Source: Chloroflexota bacterium (GTDB lineage Bacteria; Chloroflexota; Dehalococcoidia; SAR202; UBA11138). Taken from it: a stretch of DNA of 11,016 bases. Made by a program: the position numbers and the translations under genes. Location: positions 1-11,016 of the forward strand of contig JADFHV010000020.1 of assembly GCA_022566975.1 (NCBI GenBank), in the 5' to 3' direction. This document shows, one piece after another, positions 1 to 6,760 of this stretch; the stretch's first letter is position 1; each line of letters begins with the position of its first letter. A model generated the notes under the pieces. That model was given only the letters and a program-made list of their open reading frames with translations. It was not told where the DNA came from and did not search any database.

Positions 1-2
1 CC

Positions 3-551
<549 letters not shown>

Positions 552-560
552 AGGATACGC

Positions 561-650
561 GTGCCTCGGGTCCGTCTCATCCACTGGAAGGCGTCCGAGG
601 CCGAGGAGCGGGCCGACCGCCACACGCCGCGAGGCTCCACGACCGAATAG
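561..650 (+). CDS. Possible 29-codon ORF or gene remnant after larB
   Basis: A GTG at 561 follows a GAGG about seven bases upstream and opens a 29-codon frame ending in TAG at 648-650, ten bases after the larB stop. The N-terminus (MPRVRLIHWKASEAEERADR) reads like the start of a genuine protein. To my memory it resembles the N-termini of longer uncharacterised proteins beginning RLIHWNAAEAEERA. After about 20 residues the sequence looks random and stops. It could be a truncated 5' remnant of such a gene or chance. A 7-bp inverted repeat (GGCCGAC at 611-617, GTCGGCC at 650-656) spans its 3' half. Evidence is thin. Confidence 0.25.
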   Translation: MPRVRLIHWKASEAEERADRHTPRGSTTE

Positions 651-720
651 TCGGCCACGTGGTATACGGGATGCTGGCCGGCGACTGGCGGAGGAAATCG
701 GAGTATATAGGGAGAGTTCT

Positions 721-1566
721 GTGAGCTTTGGGGCATCCTCAGATGATCTGCGCAAGGTGCACGAGCAAGTGCGTGACGCATGGAACACTAACGCCGAACA
801 CTGGAACGAGCGCATGGGCGAGGGCAACGATTTCTACAACTACCTGGTGCGCCCATCCCAGGATCGTCTGTTGGGGATAAAGCAGGACGAACTGGTGGTT
901 GAGATAGCCTGTGGTAACGGCAACTTTACGCGGCACCTGGCGGGGCTCGGAGCTCGCGTAATCGCCGCGGACATCTCTGAGCGAATGGTGGAGATCGCGC
1001 GCCAGCGGACTACCTTGAACGCCGATCGAATCGAGTATCGCGTGGTCGACGCCACCGACACCGGCCAGTTGCTGGCGCTGGGAGAGCGACGCTTCGACGC
1101 CGCCGTGTGCAACATGGCGATGATGGACATGACGGATATCAAGCCCTTGCTATCGTCGCTGGCGAGGATGCTGAAGCTCGATGGAAGGTTCGTCTTTACG
1201 ATCACCCATCCCTGCTTCAACTCGACCCGTACCATAGCAAGGGTCACGGAGTATCTGGAAAGGGACGGAGAGGAGATCGTCGAGCACTCGGTCAAGATGT
1301 CCGAGTACATTCGCTCGAGTATGTACCAAGAGAGGGCAATGGCCGGTATGGCAGCGTTGCAATTTGGCTTCCATCGACCGATAAGGGAGGTGTTCAACGC
1401 CTGCTTCGAGGCTGGATTCGTCATGGACGGGATCGAGGAACCAGTTTTTCCTGAGAGCGCGTTCGCCAGCCGAGCGCCTTCGGAGAGACTGGACAGGTGG
1501 CGGACGTACGCGGAGCTCCCGCCTGTCCTGGCGGCGCGGCTGCGCCTGTCGCCTGCGGCACAATGA
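721..1566 (+). CDS. Class I SAM-dependent methyltransferase
   Basis: This is a 281-residue cytoplasmic protein of the Rossmann-fold (methyltransferase type 11/25) class; the substrate is unknown. Motif I is EIACGNGNFTRHL (about residues 61-73). The acidic end of beta-2 is D84 in IAADISERM, which binds the SAM ribose. A VVDATD segment near 108-113 follows, then the FDAAVCNMAMMDM strand at 125-137 (motif IV region) and LKLDGRFVFTITHPCF at 151-166. The C-terminal part (about 170-245) is a substrate-cap-like region. I chose the GTG at 721 because AGGGAGAG ends about five bases before it and homology-like sequence starts there (VHEQVRDAWNTNAEHWNERM). The frame is open back to 484, but that part overlaps larB and is Arg/Pro-rich noise. 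It lies 169 bases after larB and may share its transcript. A link to the nickel cofactor or to the downstream oxidoreductase is unproven. Confidence 0.88.
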   Translation: MSFGASSDDLRKVHEQVRDAWNTNAEHWNERMGEGNDFYNYLVRPSQDRLLGIKQDELVVEIACGNGNFTRHLAGLGARVIAADISERMVEIARQRTTLNADRIEYRVVDATDTGQLLALGERRFDAAVCNMAMMDMTDIKPLLSSLARMLKLDGRFVFTITHPCFNSTRTIARVTEYLERDGEEIVEHSVKMSEYIRSSMYQERAMAGMAALQFGFHRPIREVFNACFEAGFVMDGIEEPVFPESAFASRAPSERLDRWRTYAELPPVLAARLRLSPAAQ

Positions 1567-1584
1567 CACATTAGCACTGCTGGA

Positions 1585-1597
1585 TCCCGCCGCGGGA
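1585..1597 (+). other. Small GC hairpin after the methyltransferase gene
   Basis: TCCCG at 1585-1589 pairs with CGGGA at 1593-1597 around a 3-base loop, 19 bases past the methyltransferase stop. No T-run follows, so an intrinsic terminator is not supported. It may simply be a 3'-end stem. Confidence 0.25.
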
Positions 1598-1624
1598 CAG
1601 ACCGACCCAACGGGGGGACAGCTT

Positions 1625-1759
1625 ATGACGAAGCAGTCCGGGGAGGCAATACCGTTGCCGCGCGGAGCCGGTCGCAAGACTCCGATAGACGAGACCCACG
1701 AGTCGTATCGGAGGCCGGGCCTCCGTGGGAACAACCCCGGGGGAGGGGCAGGGAAATGA
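1625..1759 (+). CDS. Possible 44-residue ORF coupled to the LLM oxidoreductase gene
   Basis: The ATG at 1625 is preceded by a GGGGGGAC run about eight bases upstream and opens a 44-codon frame. Its TGA (1757-1759) overlaps the ATG (1756-1758) of the next gene in the classic ATGA arrangement of translationally coupled genes. The predicted peptide starts MTKQSGEAIPLPRGAGRK and is Gly/Pro/Arg-rich. It has no signal peptide, membrane segment or recognised domain. A strong hairpin (1695-1729) lies within it, so the region may instead be an untranslated leader. The start signal and overlap argue for translation, and the composition argues against a folded protein. I do not recognise a family. Confidence 0.35.
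   Translation: MTKQSGEAIPLPRGAGRKTPIDETHESYRRPGLRGNNPGGGAGK
1695..1729 (+). promoter_or_regulatory. Strong hairpin in the leader of the LLM oxidoreductase gene
   Basis: CGGAGGC (1709-1715) pairs perfectly with GCCTCCG (1719-1725) around a 3-base loop. An outer CCCA (1695-1698) can pair with TGGG (1726-1729) across a one-sided bulge. The structure ends 26 bases before the ATG at 1756. No T-run follows, so it is more likely a leader, stability or translation-control structure than an intrinsic terminator. Confidence 0.45.
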
Positions 1760-2724
1760 ACCAGCGTCCAGTCAAATGCGGCATAGCCATACCTCAGATG
1801 TTCCTCGGCGGCCCCATCCACATGGAGCTGATCAGGCGGCACGCCGCACGGGCCGAGGAGCTGGGCTTCCACAGCCTGTGGGTCCAGGAGCAGATCATCG
1901 GCAGCGCCCCCTCTCTGGAGCCCATTAGCCTCCTCTGCTATGTCGCTGCCGTGACCGAAAGAGTCCGGCTCGGCACCGCCGTCGTTGTCGCCACCACCCG
2001 CAACCCGGTCCACCTGGCCAAGGAGTTCAGCACCCTCGACCAGATGAGCGATGGCCGCCTCATAGTCGGCCTGGCCCTGGGAGGCCGGCGCCAGCACTAC
2101 CCGCTGCTGGGAGGTCCCTCGGAGCGCCGGGTCCGCCACTTCGTCGAGAGCCTCGAGGTAATGAAGGCCCTTTGGACGCAGCCCGAGGCCAGCTACGAAG
2201 GCCGCTTCTGGAAGCTGGACGGCGTGACCATGGAGCCGAAGCCTGTACAGAAGCCCCACCCACCGGTCTGGTTCGGAGGCCGCCATCCTGCCGGCCTGCG
2301 TCGCGCCGTCCGCGACGGCAATGGCTGGATGGGCGCGGGCGGCACGACCCTTGAGGAGTTCCGGGACCACGTCCAGATAGTCCGGAAGGCGCTGGGCAAC
2401 AGTCGCGACCCGTCCTCGTTCCCCATCGCCAAGCGGGTCTACCTGGCCGTAGACGACGATAAGGACCGCGCGGAGCGGCGTCTGAGAGAGTGGTTTGGGC
2501 CTCGATACGGGAGCGAAGACCTGGGTTCTCGGGTATCGGTCTGGGGAAGCGTGTCCCGCTGCATCGAGGGTCTTCAGCAGGTCGTTGACGCCGGAGCCCA
2601 GATGCTAATGCTCAACCCGGTCTTCGACGACATGGAGCATCTTGAGGTCCTGTCCAGGGACGTCATCCCTCACCTCCACCTGCCCCAAGACTCCCCAGCT
2701 ACGTTCTTCGAAACGTCCGATTAA
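1756..2724 (+). CDS. LLM-class (luciferase-like) flavin/F420-dependent oxidoreductase
   Basis: This 322-residue protein belongs to the bacterial luciferase-like TIM-barrel family, whose members use FMN or coenzyme F420 to oxidise or reduce small organic substrates in the cytoplasm. Family landmarks run in order: MELIRRHAARAEELGFHSLWVQEQ (23-46), EPISLLCYVAAVTERVRLGTAV (55-76), NPVHLAKEFSTLDQMSDGRL with VGLALG (83-109), FWKLDGVTMEPKPVQKPHPPVWFGG (151-175) and the RAVRDGNGWMG barrel segment (183-193). The C-terminal QQVVDAGAQMLMLNP strand is also typical. The ATG at 1756 has GGGAGGGG about eight bases upstream. It probably forms a unit with the short leader ORF. The end is convergent with the minus-strand dehydrogenase gene, 27 bases away. 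Which cofactor and substrate are used cannot be read from the sequence; F420 is my preference from the MER-like layout. Confidence 0.9.
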   Translation: MNQRPVKCGIAIPQMFLGGPIHMELIRRHAARAEELGFHSLWVQEQIIGSAPSLEPISLLCYVAAVTERVRLGTAVVVATTRNPVHLAKEFSTLDQMSDGRLIVGLALGGRRQHYPLLGGPSERRVRHFVESLEVMKALWTQPEASYEGRFWKLDGVTMEPKPVQKPHPPVWFGGRHPAGLRRAVRDGNGWMGAGGTTLEEFRDHVQIVRKALGNSRDPSSFPIAKRVYLAVDDDKDRAERRLREWFGPRYGSEDLGSRVSVWGSVSRCIEGLQQVVDAGAQMLMLNPVFDDMEHLEVLSRDVIPHLHLPQDSPATFFETSD

Positions 2725-2751
2725 GGAAAGGGTCGCGAGCGGCCCCGCGGG

Positions 2752-3849
2752 TCACATCCGGCGCAGCCGCGGCACCGACAGCTCCTCGGCGATCCCGTCG
2801 AACCACTCCACCACCTCCCGGTGAAACGGGATGCCGTTGGCCCTGCGTTTCAGGATCTCCTCGTGCTCAGACAGGCCGGGGTACAACACACGCTCGTGGC
2901 CGGGCGCGGGCCTGGTGGTCCTCAGGCCGCGAAGCATCTGGTCCATGTTGTCCTTGAACGTCTCCACGTCGGTGAACGCCCCGATATCGTAGGCAGCAAA
3001 GAAGTTCTTGAACATGCTCTCCCTGGGAACGCTGTCCAGCATCGTCGGCACCGAGCCGGCCAGAAGCGAGCCCAGTATCTCCGCCATCAGGGAAAACCCG
3101 TAGCCCTTGTGCGAGCCCTGCTCCCGGGTGCTGCCCAGGGGAAGCTGAGCGTACTGGCCCGGCTCAGGCACCGGCGTCTCCTCCATGATCGGGTTGCCCT
3201 CAGCGTCGGCGATCCAGCCCGGCAGCAGGTTGGCGCCGACCCTCTTGGCGAGCGAGACCTTGTTGCCGGCTATCGCGGACGTAGCGACGTCGAAGAGAAC
3301 CGGCGGCTCATTTCGGGCCGGGGCGGCGATGGAGATGGGATTCGCGCCCAGTCGCGGCTCCGCCCCGAACGTAGGGAGGACCCCCGCGCCACCGGCCGTG
3401 ATGCACACCCCCACCATGTCCTCCTCGGCCGCGATCATGGCAAAGTGGCCGACGGCGCCCAGATGACCGCTCATGAGCATGGTCACCACGCCCATGCCGA
3501 CTCCTCTGGCCTTCTCCACCGCCAACTCCATCCCACGACGGCCCAGAATGATGCCCAACCCCCCACCCGCGTCTATCGTCGCCGTCCCCGGCGACTCCTT
3601 GATGACACGCCAGTCGGGCCTGGGATTGAGATGCCCGCTGCCGTACTGCTCTACGTACGCGCGCATCATGTTGGACACGCCGTGGGTCTCCACACCCCGC
3701 AGATCCGTCATCACCAGGACGTCGGCTCCCTCGGCGGCCGCCTCAGGTGTCTCCCCCATCTCCTCGAATATGGCGGCGACCGTCTCTCTCAACGACTCTT
3801 CGGGTACCCGTACCTGGTCCTTCTTCAGCGGCTTGAATCGCTCCAGCAC
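2752..3849 (-). CDS. Ldh_2-family (malate/lactate/ureidoglycolate-type) dehydrogenase
   Basis: This 365-residue protein is an NAD(P)-dependent oxidoreductase of the Ldh_2 family, which contains malate, L-sulfolactate, ureidoglycolate and delta-1-piperideine-2-carboxylate enzymes. These interconvert a 2-hydroxy (or imino) acid and its 2-oxo partner; the family is usually 330-360 residues. Motifs visible are MTDLRGVETHGVSNMMRAY (47-65, conserved Arg51 and His56), SGHLGAVGHFAMIA (127-140, with the probable catalytic His129), RLGANPISIAAP (166-177), FDVATSAIAGNKV (186-198) and SHKGYGFSLMAEILG (246-260). The start is GTG at 3849, with GAGGAGAGG about seven bases upstream. It is the second gene of an apparent operon, 37 bases after phnA. 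The pairing suggests that it handles a hydroxyacid related to the phosphonate substrate, but the exact substrate is unknown. Family assignment is secure; specificity is not. Confidence 0.9.
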   Translation of the reverse strand: MLERFKPLKKDQVRVPEESLRETVAAIFEEMGETPEAAAEGADVLVMTDLRGVETHGVSNMMRAYVEQYGSGHLNPRPDWRVIKESPGTATIDAGGGLGIILGRRGMELAVEKARGVGMGVVTMLMSGHLGAVGHFAMIAAEEDMVGVCITAGGAGVLPTFGAEPRLGANPISIAAPARNEPPVLFDVATSAIAGNKVSLAKRVGANLLPGWIADAEGNPIMEETPVPEPGQYAQLPLGSTREQGSHKGYGFSLMAEILGSLLAGSVPTMLDSVPRESMFKNFFAAYDIGAFTDVETFKDNMDQMLRGLRTTRPAPGHERVLYPGLSEHEEILKRRANGIPFHREVVEWFDGIAEELSVPRLRRM

Positions 3850-3886
3850 GGGCTGCCTCTCCTCTTCCTGTGCGGGTTGTGCGGGC

Positions 3887-4996
3887 CTAGGTCAAAACGC
3901 GCTCGAACACGTAGCGCCCGATGTCCCGGTTTTCCTCAAAGGAGAAGCCGTCGAAGTCGCCGTTGTATCCAAGAATCGGCACCGGAATCTCGTGCGCCGA
4001 CGCGTGAGAGCGCAGGCGAGGCGGCATCTCCACCTCAGACGGGTCGCCGAAAACCACATCGGCCTCTCCCGTCACTACGATGTCCCCGATGCGGTCGTAG
4101 TGTAACTTCAACCTCGCCGCCGCTTCCTCCCTCGGCAGCGCCTCCTCCACCCCCGAGGTCTCCCTCAGCACCTTTACTGCTTCATCCAGGGTGTCGGCCC
4201 CGTGCGAGTCGAGATAGACGAACATGCACCCGCCCAGGTTCGAGTGGTGGACGACATACCGGTCCTTGATGATGGGTACCGGAGTCGATGCGATGCCGTG
4301 GCCGGCCAGGGCGGCCCCCAGGTCCACCATGCGGGTCTTGGCCGACATACCGTGGTCGGCCGTGAGCAGCAGCGTCACGTCCGGATGCGCTTCCACCAGC
4401 TCCCCTATTGCATCGTCCAGTATGGTCATGTGCCGCTGCGACTCAGGCTCGTCAGGGGCGTAGGTGTGCATGGCGTAGTCGGTGGTGGTGATATATACCA
4501 AATCGACCTGATGCCGAGACATCGCGTGCGCCGCGGCCCTGACCACCCACCCGTTGACCTCGAGGGAGTATATCTCCGGCGCCTCGCCGGTCTCGCCCAC
4601 GACCCAGTCCGGCGCGCGTTCTGAGGAGATGCTGACCGTGGCGCCGTCGGCCAGCAGCGTGCGGAGTTTGTCCTTGGACGTCACGAGAATCGACCTCCGG
4701 CCCAAACGCTCTGCGCGCTGGAACATCGTCTCGGCGAGGATGTAGTCTGACGACTCCATGTATATCTCCTCGCCCGTCTCCCGCACCAGTCTGTAGTTCG
4801 AGCTGATCCCGTGGACCTCCGGATAGACGGCGGTAGCCAGCGAGACGTTGTTGACGTTGGTCACCGACGGCATCATGCTCCGGCCCGTCCTAAGGAAGCC
4901 GCTTTTCGCCAGACCGCGCAGGTTCGGTGTCTCACAGGCCTCCAGGTAGTCGGGGTCAAAGCCATCTATGCAGATGATCACCGTCGTCTGGGCCAT
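3887..4996 (-). CDS. phnA: Phosphonoacetate hydrolase-like enzyme (alkaline phosphatase superfamily)
   Basis: This 369-residue enzyme is of the phosphonoacetate hydrolase type, which splits the C-P bond of phosphonoacetate to acetate and phosphate using two zinc ions. The full expected ligand set is present: Asp11 (ICIDGFDPDY), Thr46 nucleophile (MPSVTNVNN), Asp214-His215 (TADHGM), Asp173 and His177 (TTTDYAMH), and His331 (LRSHASAHEIPVP). Other PhnA-like stretches are VHGISSNY (61-68), TGEEIYMESSDYILA (74-88), VTSKDKLR with the Lys108/Lys110 pair (105-112), YVVHHSNLGG (247-256) and DRIGDIVV (301-308). These make PhnA a better fit than generic nucleotide pyrophosphatases. The ATG at 4996 has GGGGGAGGT about six bases upstream. 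There is no signal peptide, so it is cytoplasmic. It is the first gene of an operon with the Ldh_2 dehydrogenase. A relative acting on another phosphonate or phosphoester remains possible. Confidence 0.82.
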   Translation of the reverse strand: MAQTTVIICIDGFDPDYLEACETPNLRGLAKSGFLRTGRSMMPSVTNVNNVSLATAVYPEVHGISSNYRLVRETGEEIYMESSDYILAETMFQRAERLGRRSILVTSKDKLRTLLADGATVSISSERAPDWVVGETGEAPEIYSLEVNGWVVRAAAHAMSRHQVDLVYITTTDYAMHTYAPDEPESQRHMTILDDAIGELVEAHPDVTLLLTADHGMSAKTRMVDLGAALAGHGIASTPVPIIKDRYVVHHSNLGGCMFVYLDSHGADTLDEAVKVLRETSGVEEALPREEAAARLKLHYDRIGDIVVTGEADVVFGDPSEVEMPPRLRSHASAHEIPVPILGYNGDFDGFSFEENRDIGRYVFERVLT

Positions 4997-5063
4997 GTAC
5001 AGACCTCCCCCGCGAGAAGGGTCATTGCGTGGTATCCCTCGTCGTCACGCCGTGGGCCGCACA

Positions 5064-5091
5064 ATTCTAGCAGACCGCGCCGAAATGACCA
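5064..5091 (-). promoter_or_regulatory. Probable promoter of the phnA-dehydrogenase operon
   Basis: Read on the minus strand, TGGTCA (5091-5086) and TAGAAT (5069-5064) are separated by 16 bases. The -10 is preceded by TGC, giving an extended -10 (TGCTAGAAT). It sits about 68 bases upstream of the phnA ATG. The same nine bases recur upstream of dnaA. Confidence 0.5.
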
Positions 5092-5123
5092 GAGCCGGTC
5101 CCCCTCGCATCTCTGAACAGGCC

Positions 5124-5153
5124 TTGCGGCCCGCACAGGAGGGGGACTAATAT
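5124..5153 (+). promoter_or_regulatory. Candidate promoter of the DUF3090-kinase operon
   Basis: TTGCGG (5124-5129) and TAATAT (5148-5153) lie 18 bases apart. A start point near 5160 would leave only about seven bases before the ATG at 5167. That fits the lack of a usable Shine-Dalgarno there and suggests a leaderless or nearly leaderless message. Confidence 0.35.
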
Positions 5154-5166
5154 TGTGTCCTAGGTC

Positions 5167-5679
5167 ATGATCGAGCCAAAGAACGAGATCCCCATAGTGA
5201 CATCACTGGTCGCCGAGGCCCTGGGCGAACCGGGACAGCGCACCTTCCGCGTCCTGGTTGAGGGCGGGGGCAGCTCGGCCATTATCTGGCTGGAGAAGGA
5301 GCAACTTTTCCAGTTGGCACTCGCCATCCAACAGCTCCTGGCCAGCACCTCGGAGGAGGACGAGACGCCGCCCACAGCTTCCGACGCGCCCGGACCGGTG
5401 CCGGCCAAGCTCGACTTCAAGGCAGGAAGACTGGCCCTGGGGCACGACGGCAAGACCGGCCTGTTCATGATCGATGCCCACGACCTCGAAGACGAGGACG
5501 AGGAGACCGCAACGGTCAGGGTGTGGGCCAGCAAAGAGCAGGTGGGGGAGTTCTCCGACGAGGCCATGAGGGTATGCGCCGCCGGGAGACCGCTCTGTCC
5601 CCTGTGCGGCGGGCCCCTGGACCCCGACGGCCATTCGTGTGCGCGAGTAAACGGCCACCTCAAGGCCGACAGCCTCTGA
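5167..5679 (+). CDS. DUF3090-family protein with C-terminal zinc ribbon
   Basis: This 170-residue cytoplasmic protein has no established function. The N-terminal half (PIVTSLVAEALGEPGQRTFRV, about 9-29, then AIIWLEKEQLFQLALAIQQLL at 38-58) has the typical DUF3090 layout. A Ser/Glu/Pro-rich linker (59-79) leads to a second beta-rich part, KLDFKAGRLALGHD (81-94), with an acidic DLEDEDEE patch at 106-113. The C-terminus is a zinc-ribbon-like knuckle: Cys144 and Cys147 (LCPLCGGPLDP), then His156 and Cys158 (DGHSCARVNGH), the hallmark end of this family. The ATG at 5167 has AGGT only two bases before it, so initiation may be leaderless. A kinase-like gene follows after 29 bases, and the same pair is conserved in Actinobacteria (family knowledge). 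The conserved pairing suggests that the two proteins act together, perhaps as partner or substrate of the kinase. That is inference. Confidence 0.87.
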   Translation: MIEPKNEIPIVTSLVAEALGEPGQRTFRVLVEGGGSSAIIWLEKEQLFQLALAIQQLLASTSEEDETPPTASDAPGPVPAKLDFKAGRLALGHDGKTGLFMIDAHDLEDEDEETATVRVWASKEQVGEFSDEAMRVCAAGRPLCPLCGGPLDPDGHSCARVNGHLKADSL

Positions 5680-5708
5680 CGGGCCGCCGCTGCTGCTGAG
5701 AGGACGCC

Positions 5709-6491
5709 TTGCGACCCCCGAGGCAACGAAATCCCACAGACCCCGCCCCGGACGCGGAAGGTACGCCCGTCGAGCTCCCCGAGGAAGACGCGCTACCGGT
5801 CCTCCAGTCCGGGAAGATCCTTGGCGGACACCGAGTCGCCTGGGGCTCCAACTACACATTCATGGTGCGCGCCGACGCCGGCCATGGAAAATACCTCCGG
5901 GCCGTCTACAAGCCACGCGACGGTGAGCGCCCCTTGTACGACTTCCCACGCGGCTCGCTCTACAAGCGAGAGTACGGCGCCTTTCTCCTCAGCCGAGACC
6001 TGGGATGGCCTAACGTACCCCTCACGCTCATACGCGAAGGACCGTACGGCGTGGGCTCGATGCAGCTCTACGTCGACGCCGACCCGGAGATAACCTACTT
6101 CGAGCTGATAGACGACCGGGCCGAGGAGCTCCGGCGGTTCGCCGTCTTCGACCTGCTCGTGAACAACGCAGACCGAAAGGCAGGTCACTGCCTTTTGGGC
6201 GGGGACGGGCGTCTGTGGAGCATCGACCACGGACTTACTTTCCACCCGGTGTTCAAGGTCAGGACCGTCATGCTCGAGTTCTGGGGTCAACCCATCCCCG
6301 AGCCCCTGCTCGGAGAGCTTGAGGCGCTCCTGGTCCGCCTGGAATCCGCCCACAGCCTGGTGGACGCGCTGGGCGAGGTCTTGACGAAACAGGAGATCGA
6401 CGCCCTTCGCGGGCGCCTGAATCTCATTCTCTCTGACCCGGTCCTCCCCAAGCTCGACCCGTACCGAAACGTACCCTGGCCCTGGGTCTAG
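5709..6491 (+). CDS. SCO1664-type PI3/4-kinase-like protein
   Basis: This 260-residue protein has the fold signature of the small bacterial phosphatidylinositol 3-/4-kinase-related family (SCO1664 type). Visible elements are an N-terminal GKILGGHRVAWGSNYTFMV glycine-strand (35-53), the ATP-lysine region AVYKPRDGERPLYDF (65-79, Lys68), a KRE helix (86-88), YGVGSMQLYVD (113-123), the catalytic loop FAVFDLLVNNADRKAGH (144-160; Asp148, Asn152-Asn153, Asp155, Lys157), the metal-binding IDHGLTFHP (172-180) and a C-terminal NVPWPWV. All residues expected of an active kinase appear intact. The start is TTG at 5709 with GAGAGGAC about five bases upstream; no better start lies nearby. It follows the DUF3090 gene after 29 bases. 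The phosphate acceptor (lipid, protein or small molecule) is not known. Family membership is confident. Confidence 0.87.
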   Translation: MRPPRQRNPTDPAPDAEGTPVELPEEDALPVLQSGKILGGHRVAWGSNYTFMVRADAGHGKYLRAVYKPRDGERPLYDFPRGSLYKREYGAFLLSRDLGWPNVPLTLIREGPYGVGSMQLYVDADPEITYFELIDDRAEELRRFAVFDLLVNNADRKAGHCLLGGDGRLWSIDHGLTFHPVFKVRTVMLEFWGQPIPEPLLGELEALLVRLESAHSLVDALGEVLTKQEIDALRGRLNLILSDPVLPKLDPYRNVPWPWV

Positions 6492-6510
6492 TCACGACCG
6501 CTGCGCCCCG

Positions 6511-6539
6511 TTGTGACCGCCTGCGGCCTGTGATATACT
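6511..6539 (+). promoter_or_regulatory. Sigma-70-type promoter of rpsU
   Basis: TTGTGA (6511-6516) and TATACT (6534-6539) are separated by exactly 17 bases. A start near 6546 would give a leader of about 26 bases carrying the rpsU Shine-Dalgarno. It begins 19 bases after the kinase stop. It is the best consensus promoter seen in the window. Confidence 0.65.
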
Positions 6540-6571
6540 GGGCGGGCGACGGGAGCAAAACGGAGAGACGT

Positions 6572-6760
6572 TTGGCATACGTAAGACTTCGCGAAGGTGA
6601 GGACGGGGAGAACCTCCTCAAGAGGTTCCAGACCTCGATGCAGCGCTCAGGCATACTCCGCGACCTGAGAAACCGGCGTTTCTTCCGCTCGAAGGGTGAG
6701 CAGGCGCGGCTGGATAAACAGCGTAGCCTCCGCCGGATGCGGCGACGTCGCCGTCGCTAG
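6572..6760 (+). CDS. rpsU: Small ribosomal subunit protein bS21
   Basis: This is a 62-residue basic protein, a normal length for bS21, which sits in the 30S subunit near the anti-Shine-Dalgarno end of 16S rRNA and aids initiation. The core matches the family: AYVRLREGEDGENLLKRF, then a QTSMQRSGILRDLRNRRFF helix pair, and a basic tail. The tail ends RRMRRRRRR, more arginine-rich than the usual Lys/Arg mixture. I chose the TTG at 6572 because GGAGAG at 6562-6567 precedes it and the protein then begins like other bS21 proteins (MAYVRL). A GTG at 6530 is in frame but overlaps the -10 element, so it cannot be translated from that promoter. It follows the kinase gene but has its own promoter. Confidence 0.9.
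   Translation: MAYVRLREGEDGENLLKRFQTSMQRSGILRDLRNRRFFRSKGEQARLDKQRSLRRMRRRRRR

Noticed and set aside
1150..2370. Open 406-codon minus-strand frame opposite the methyltransferase and LLM genes
   Set aside because: No domain or credible start, and low-quality composition. It is antisense to two well-supported genes.
2725..2760. GC-rich palindromic sequence between the LLM and dehydrogenase genes as a bidirectional terminator
   Set aside because: Only an 8-bp CCCGCGGG self-complement with no loop and no T-run could be found.
2821..4269. Open 482-codon plus-strand frame opposite the dehydrogenase and phnA genes
   Set aside because: Its composition is Arg/His/Pro-rich with no recognisable domain. 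It mirrors two genuine minus-strand genes, a common effect of high GC content.
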